DNA of 64,000 nt from Hydrogenophaga sp. PBL-H3 (lineage in GTDB: Bacteria; Pseudomonadota; Gammaproteobacteria; Burkholderiales; Burkholderiaceae_C). The notes beneath the pieces were generated by a model. The model was given only the letters and a program-made list of their open reading frames with translations, searched no databases and was not told the DNA's origin. Within the stretch, counting starts at the first letter, position 1. The number at the start of each line of letters is the position of its first letter. Location: the NCBI RefSeq assembly GCF_010104355.1, contig NZ_CP044972.1, positions 496,001-560,000 of the forward strand, written 5' to 3'. A program made the position numbers and the translations under genes. Of this stretch, positions 60,374 to 64,000 are shown piece after piece.

Positions 60374-61403
60374 GCAAGAGGGCGTCCAAGGCCATTTGAG
60401 CATGCATCACATAGCGCCCTGCTTGCGGCATCCACCGCTCGGGCGTGCGAGGCTGTGGGTCCAATAGATGCGCCACCGAAAGGCGCGCTCGCACTAGGGC
60501 ACGGTGGGCGGTGTACAGCTGCAGCACCGTGTGGGTAGGCCTGTCGCCCAGCGCTCGTTCACATCCACTCATAACGCGCTCTCCGATCCATCCAGCACCG
60601 GCCATGCGGCATTCGAGCGCAAGGAAAGCCAACTCGTCGAACGGATCGACCTGCCGCAGCGATGCGCTGAACTCAATGCAGTCGATGACCACGGGTGGGT
60701 GCAGAAGGCACACATGCTCGGGCCGAAGGTCGCCATGCCCATCAACGATTCGTCCCGACAGGGCACGAATTCCGAGGGCTGCTTGGTGCAACGCGAGTCC
60801 CGTCCTCATTTGTTGAATCGCCTGCGCAGCGCCTGGGACCACCCAACGCGGGTCCAACAGCACACGGCTGCTGAGGCGCAACTCCTGCAGCATGCGATCG
60901 ACATGATGCATGGGTGAGATGTTGGCCGGCACAGCGGTGCGATAGAAGTCGGCCAATATCCGCACCAAGGCATCAACGTCGCCCTCCAGGACCGTGCGGT
61001 GGGCCATGGCTTCGTCCAGCATGCGGGCCCGGGGTAACCGCTTCATGTGAACCAGCCAGTCCACCACATAACTGCTCCGATGCACCAGTGGCTCGTTGAC
61101 CAGCAAAGGTCGACCGTCCACGAGCGTCAAGGCCATCAGGCCCTGGTAGATGCCCGGCGCCAGGCGGGCATTGAGACGCACCTCTTCGCGGCAGAAGGCC
61201 TCGCGATAGCCGAGCTGGGTGAAATCCAGAAAGGCTTGGCGCACCGGCTTCTTGAGCTTGAGCACCTGATCCTTCAAAAGAAACACCCACGACATGTGGG
61301 TCTCGATCACCTCCAATTCGCCGGGCTGGGCGCTCGATTGCAGAGCGACCAGGGCCAACTCGTGGCTGGTGTCGGCGCTGGTCAAGTTTGCGCTGGAGCT
61401 CAC
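60327..61403 (-). CDS. Aminoglycoside-phosphotransferase-like kinase family protein
   Basis: A 358-residue protein of the protein-kinase-like phosphotransferase fold. N-terminal SWVFLLKDQVLKLKKPV suits the ATP-binding lysine region; the catalytic loop is DGHGDLRPEHVCL and the metal-binding aspartate is in VVIDCIEFS. It matches the kinase half of a family that often has an extra P-loop domain; that second domain is absent here. Substrate unknown; a role in antibiotic resistance is not implied. It is probably the last gene of the hsp20-hsp20-cytochrome unit. Confidence 0.82.
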   Translation of the reverse strand: MSSSANLTSADTSHELALVALQSSAQPGELEVIETHMSWVFLLKDQVLKLKKPVRQAFLDFTQLGYREAFCREEVRLNARLAPGIYQGLMALTLVDGRPLLVNEPLVHRSSYVVDWLVHMKRLPRARMLDEAMAHRTVLEGDVDALVRILADFYRTAVPANISPMHHVDRMLQELRLSSRVLLDPRWVVPGAAQAIQQMRTGLALHQAALGIRALSGRIVDGHGDLRPEHVCLLHPPVVIDCIEFSASLRQVDPFDELAFLALECRMAGAGWIGERVMSGCERALGDRPTHTVLQLYTAHRALVRARLSVAHLLDPQPRTPERWMPQAGRYVMHAQMALDALLLNESVEPPESTSSAR

Positions 61404-61428
61404 GACTCAACGTCCCCCGTCGTGTCGG

Positions 61429-61851
61429 CTATTGCTGGAGCCGTTCGAGGTGATTCACCAAGTCCAGGATTCGTCGGCGCGCTGCATCTTCCGCGAGTTG
61501 TGGGTTGCCTCCGGCCTGCGTGAAGCGCTCGACATAGGTGTTGCCCCAGACCGGCATCTCACGCGAGCCGTGCGGGCCGATGTCGGTCGAACCGCGCCCG
61601 TCAATCAACGCAACCAGCCGTTCGCGCGGAAACACGCCGCCGTTGCGTTGCGCCAGCCGGGAGAGGTCGGTGGGCGGAGTCACGAGATAGCGCGTCAGAG
61701 GTCCATCCCCACGTCCACTGGCCCCATGGCAACTGGCACAACTGTTCTGGTAGTCCCAGCGCCCCGGGCCCGCTCGAGGCTGAGCCTGGGCGGAAGCCAT
61801 CAGCGCTAGCAGCAGGGCCGACACGATCCAACAGGGTCTCATGGTGTTCAT
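61429..61851 (-). CDS. Small periplasmic c-type cytochrome (copy 2)
   Basis: A 140-residue monoheme cytochrome c. The signal peptide ends near AQAQ; heme site is C38-A-S-C41-H42, with the likely axial methionine in SREMPVWG. It is a paralogue of the cytochrome at 26547-26978, sharing the SCHG-x-GRGDGPL, PTDLSRLAQRNGGV and HGSREMPVWG pattern. It is located between hsp20 and the phosphotransferase, probably in one transcript. An ATG three codons later is an alternative start. Confidence 0.9.
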   Translation of the reverse strand: MNTMRPCWIVSALLLALMASAQAQPRAGPGRWDYQNSCASCHGASGRGDGPLTRYLVTPPTDLSRLAQRNGGVFPRERLVALIDGRGSTDIGPHGSREMPVWGNTYVERFTQAGGNPQLAEDAARRRILDLVNHLERLQQ

Positions 61852-61874
61852 GCTGGCCTCCTGGTTACATTCCC

Positions 61875-62354
61875 TCAGGCGCCGTGCACGGGAATGCGCC
61901 GGCCCCGGTCGCGGTCTACACGCGGCATGTCGATTCGCAAAACGCCGTTGCGGTAGTGGGCCTGGGTGTGCTGCGCGTCGACTCTGTGCGGCAAGCTAAC
62001 GTCGCGCCGGAAGCTGCCGTAAGCACACTGCATCAAACGGTAGCCACCGTCGCCACTCTCTTGCTCGATACGCTTTTCACCGGAGACACTGAGCAGGTCA
62101 CCGTCGATATCGATCTGCAGGTCTTCACGGTTCATGCCGGGCAGTTCCATGCGCACGATGATGCGGTCGTCCTCCACCCGAAGGTCGGCGAATACCAGCC
62201 CCCAGGCTGCGCCGGCCTTGTTGTCCGGCGCAGCGTCGTGGCGGAAACGCGTAAGCGCCCCGCCAGCGCGCCGACGCAGGTCACGCCAACCTTCTGCCAG
62301 CGAAGCCCACGCGTGTTGCACGCCCTGTCGCCAAGGTGCTGTGAGCGTGTTCAT
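61875..62354 (-). CDS. Hsp20/alpha-crystallin small heat shock protein
   Basis: A 159-residue small chaperone. The alpha-crystallin domain begins near FADLRVEDDRIIVRMELPGMNREDLQID and includes LLSVSGEKRIEQE and the NGVLRIDMPR strand. The N-terminal arm is longer and arginine-rich. It follows the first hsp20 gene by 4 bases. The two are divergent enough to be distinct subunits or hetero-oligomer partners. Confidence 0.92.
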   Translation of the reverse strand: MNTLTAPWRQGVQHAWASLAEGWRDLRRRAGGALTRFRHDAAPDNKAGAAWGLVFADLRVEDDRIIVRMELPGMNREDLQIDIDGDLLSVSGEKRIEQESGDGGYRLMQCAYGSFRRDVSLPHRVDAQHTQAHYRNGVLRIDMPRVDRDRGRRIPVHGA

Positions 62355-62358
62355 GGCG

Positions 62359-62787
62359 TCACTGAACCGCTATGCGCTTGCTGGAGGTGTCGGCCTTCTT
62401 GGGCAGGGTCAGCGCCAGGATGCCGTCCTGGTAGCTGGCCTGCACCTTGGCTTCATCCACCGGACAGGCCAGTGTGAAGCTGCGGCTGGCGTAGCCCTCC
62501 TGGCGTTCCTGGCGCAGCATGCGACCACCGTTGTCCTTTTCTTGCTTTTCCGTCTTCACCTCGGCGCTGATGGTGACCACGTTACCGTCGACGCGCACGT
62601 CGATGTCGTCCTTCTTCACGCCGGGAATCTCGGCCTTGACGGCGTAGCTGCCGTTCTGCTCGGAGAGATCGAGCTTGATGCGCGGCGCGGCTTCCGGCAT
62701 CTCGAAGCGCCATGGGCGCATGAGAGAACGGAAGGTGTCGTCGAAGGGGTCGAGGGCGAACGGGTCAATGGTGCGAAGTTCATTCAT
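62359..62787 (-). CDS. Hsp20/alpha-crystallin small heat shock protein
   Basis: A 142-residue small chaperone with the alpha-crystallin domain PRIKLDLSEQNGSYAVKAEIPGV to GILALTLPKK and the terminal IxV-like motif KRIAVQ. GGAG lies before the ATG at 62787. It is the first gene of the inferred four-gene minus-strand unit hsp20-hsp20-cytochrome-phosphotransferase; an imperfect FNR-like box is about 108 bases upstream. Confidence 0.93.
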   Translation of the reverse strand: MNELRTIDPFALDPFDDTFRSLMRPWRFEMPEAAPRIKLDLSEQNGSYAVKAEIPGVKKDDIDVRVDGNVVTISAEVKTEKQEKDNGGRMLRQERQEGYASRSFTLACPVDEAKVQASYQDGILALTLPKKADTSSKRIAVQ

Positions 62788-62894
62788 GGTGATGCTCCTT
62801 GAGAACAGTGAAAGAGGGACGCCCGCCGGGGCCAGATGCATTCGGCGCGGTGCCGACGCCAGAGCCATGTTGCGCCGGTAGCGTCCCCCCGCCA

Positions 62895-62908
62895 TTGAGT
62901 CAACGCAA
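62895..62908 (-). promoter_or_regulatory. FNR-like box (one mismatch) upstream of hsp20
   Basis: On the minus strand the sequence reads TTGCGTTGACTCAA, seven of eight positions of TTGA-N6-TCAA. At the -10 position only a weak hexamer (CAACAT) is found, so this is the least certain member. Confidence 0.35.
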
Positions 62909-62937
62909 TGCAGGGACACGCAACCACTGGCGCTTCA

Positions 62938-63399
62938 TCAGGCCCGCTCGCGTCGCTCGCGCAGGGCTTCGGTCTCGATCACGGATGCCATCTCGCGCAG
63001 CTGCTCGGCCAACAGGGCAAGCACGTCGTCCAGCGTCACCAGGCCGACCAGTACCCCTTGCGATGTGACCACCGGCAGGCGGCGAATGCCCTTGCGGCGT
63101 ATGGTCACGAGCATGTCCTTGACCGAGTCGTCTTCCAGTGCGCTGATGAGTTCACGGCTCATCACATCGCCCACGGTGAGCTGGGTGGCATCGAGTTCGC
63201 GCGCAACCACGGCGGTCACGATGTCGCGGTCGGTGAGCATGCCCACCACCAGGCGGCCCGCGCCGGTCTCGTCGACCACGACCAGGCAACCCACATGCCG
63301 TCTGCGCATGAGCTGCGCGGCCTGCACCAGCGACAGGTCGCGCTCGGCGAACACCACGATGCGGTTGCAGACATCGCCTGCCAGCATTTTTTCACGCAT
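62938..63399 (-). CDS. CBS-domain protein
   Basis: A 153-residue protein that is essentially one CBS pair (VVFAERDLSLVQAAQLMRRRHVGCLVVV to GMLTDRDIVTAVV; VMSRELISALEDDSVKDML to GLVTLDDVLALL). It lacks the long tail of the other CBS protein in the cluster. Similar stand-alone CBS proteins bind AMP/ATP. It follows the BON gene by 48 bases and may share its transcript. ATG at 63399 with GGAG upstream. Confidence 0.9.
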   Translation of the reverse strand: MREKMLAGDVCNRIVVFAERDLSLVQAAQLMRRRHVGCLVVVDETGAGRLVVGMLTDRDIVTAVVARELDATQLTVGDVMSRELISALEDDSVKDMLVTIRRKGIRRLPVVTSQGVLVGLVTLDDVLALLAEQLREMASVIETEALRERRERA

Positions 63400-63447
63400 G
63401 TTGCTCTCCGGCCCGGGTGGACGAGACAAGGCCGCAGCGGTCCTGGT

Positions 63448-64000
63448 TCAAGGGCTGATGCGCAGTTCGTTGTCGACCCGCGTGATGCCCGGCGCCGACC
63501 AGGCCGCGCCCTGAGCCGCCACACGCTCGGCCAACGAATGCACGGAGCCCCGCAGCACGGAGGTGGAGCCGTTGACATGCACCTCGATCCCCTTGGCCTC
63601 GCGCTCGGCCTGGCGTGTGAGCGCATCCCGGATACGTTTGCCGATGTTGTCCGGCGCGATTCGGGGTTTGAGCACGATGGCGTTGTTGACACCCACTACA
63701 CCGACCAGCGGCCGCACCAGGTTGGCGGCGGCAGCGCGCTGAAACTCCCAGTCGACTTCACCAGTGAGGGTGACCCAGCCTTTCTCGACCTTCACCTGAA
63801 TGCGCTCGGCCGGCACCGAGCTGTGCCATTGGAATGCAGTCTCCACGGCGTGGGCGATTTCGGAATCGCTGCGTGCGCTGCCGGCCGTCAGCTTGACGTC
63901 GATCTCGATCGCCACGGCGCGCACGCCCGCCACGCGCTGCGCCACCTTCTCCACCTCGTACTTCTCCACGAACGTGTTCAGGTGCCCCGAGAGCGTCACC
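63448..64000 (-). CDS. BON-domain protein (OsmY-like, cut by window end)
   Basis: The last 183 residues of a protein with repeated BON domains: the visible ones show the VTLTGEVDWEFQRAAAANLVRPLVGVVGVNN and VNGSTSVLRGSVHSLAERVAA patterns, and a first repeat is interrupted by the window edge (VTLSGHLNTFVEKYEVEKVAQRVAGV). BON proteins such as OsmY are periplasmic stress proteins that may bind membranes. No signal peptide can be judged because the N-terminus is missing; the GTG at 63999 is internal. Confidence 0.9.
   Translation of the reverse strand, partial: VTLSGHLNTFVEKYEVEKVAQRVAGVRAVAIEIDVKLTAGSARSDSEIAHAVETAFQWHSSVPAERIQVKVEKGWVTLTGEVDWEFQRAAAANLVRPLVGVVGVNNAIVLKPRIAPDNIGKRIRDALTRQAEREAKGIEVHVNGSTSVLRGSVHSLAERVAAQGAAWSAPGITRVDNELRISP

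Overview
The window is a high-GC chromosomal segment from a betaproteobacterium of the Burkholderiales. It is most likely Comamonadaceae and plausibly Hydrogenophaga-like; this is judged from protein style, gene order (queA-recG-oxyR-ubiA, rsmB-DUF4390-NtrY-like kinase) and a family-typical palindromic repeat, not from a database search. Most of it is densely packed core genome. No CRISPR array, insertion sequence, integrase or complete prophage is seen.

Left part (1-26.4 kb): the 3' end of rpoC with its terminator, then lemA, an M48 metalloprotease, rsmB, a DUF4390 protein, an NtrY-like kinase and a response regulator with REC and Fis domains but no AAA+ domain. tRNA-Phe, small unknown genes, the Rep helicase, an AEC transporter, priA and hemE follow; the priA-hemE gap holds two perfect DnaA boxes. 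A ScsB/DsbD-like membrane reductase with its redoxin, cfa, a creatininase-family protein, a histidine phosphatase, an orphan hybrid histidine kinase and tgt complete this part.

Middle part (26.4-44 kb): a small cytochrome c behind an FNR-type box, queA, recG (carrying an in-frame palindromic repeat), oxyR, ubiA, a Phd/CcdA-like antitoxin next to a decayed ccdB, and proC. Then comes a complete glycerol module: glpK and the DeoR-family repressor glpR on the minus strand, and divergently the glycerol ABC transporter (two ATPases, two permeases, a DUF2160 membrane protein, a binding protein) and glpD. A helically phased repeat array, the likely GlpR operator, lies between the two arms. The two ATPases have complementary defects that predict one working and one degenerate ATP site.

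Ribosomal part (44-53.2 kb): rplN-rplX-rplE-rpsN-rpsH-rplF-rplR-rpsE-rpmD-rplO-secY-infA-rpmJ-rpsM-rpsK, then a promoter/palindrome/attenuator-like junction, rpsD, rpoA, rplQ and initiator tRNA-fMet. The block starts at rplN with its own promoter; the genes usually upstream (rplP-rpmC-rpsQ) are not adjacent.

Right end (53.2-64 kb): a stress gene cluster directly downstream of tRNA-fMet: DUF2934, two CBS-domain proteins, a zinc alcohol dehydrogenase, a UspA tandem protein, a GYD protein, a DegP-like protease, a DHH phosphoesterase overlapping a PRPP-synthetase homologue, a phosphotransferase, a second copy of the small cytochrome c, two Hsp20 chaperones and a BON protein cut by the window edge. 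Four matches to TTGA-N6-TCAA (two perfect, two one-off) lie between its transcription units. Three of them, plus the box in front of the distant cytochrome c at 26.4 kb, are followed 21-22 bp later by a TAGNNT -10 element, the geometry of class II FNR-activated promoters. The best candidate for a little-described system here is this inferred oxygen- or redox-responsive stress/dormancy regulon, which includes a DHH/PRPP-synthetase pair of unknown function.
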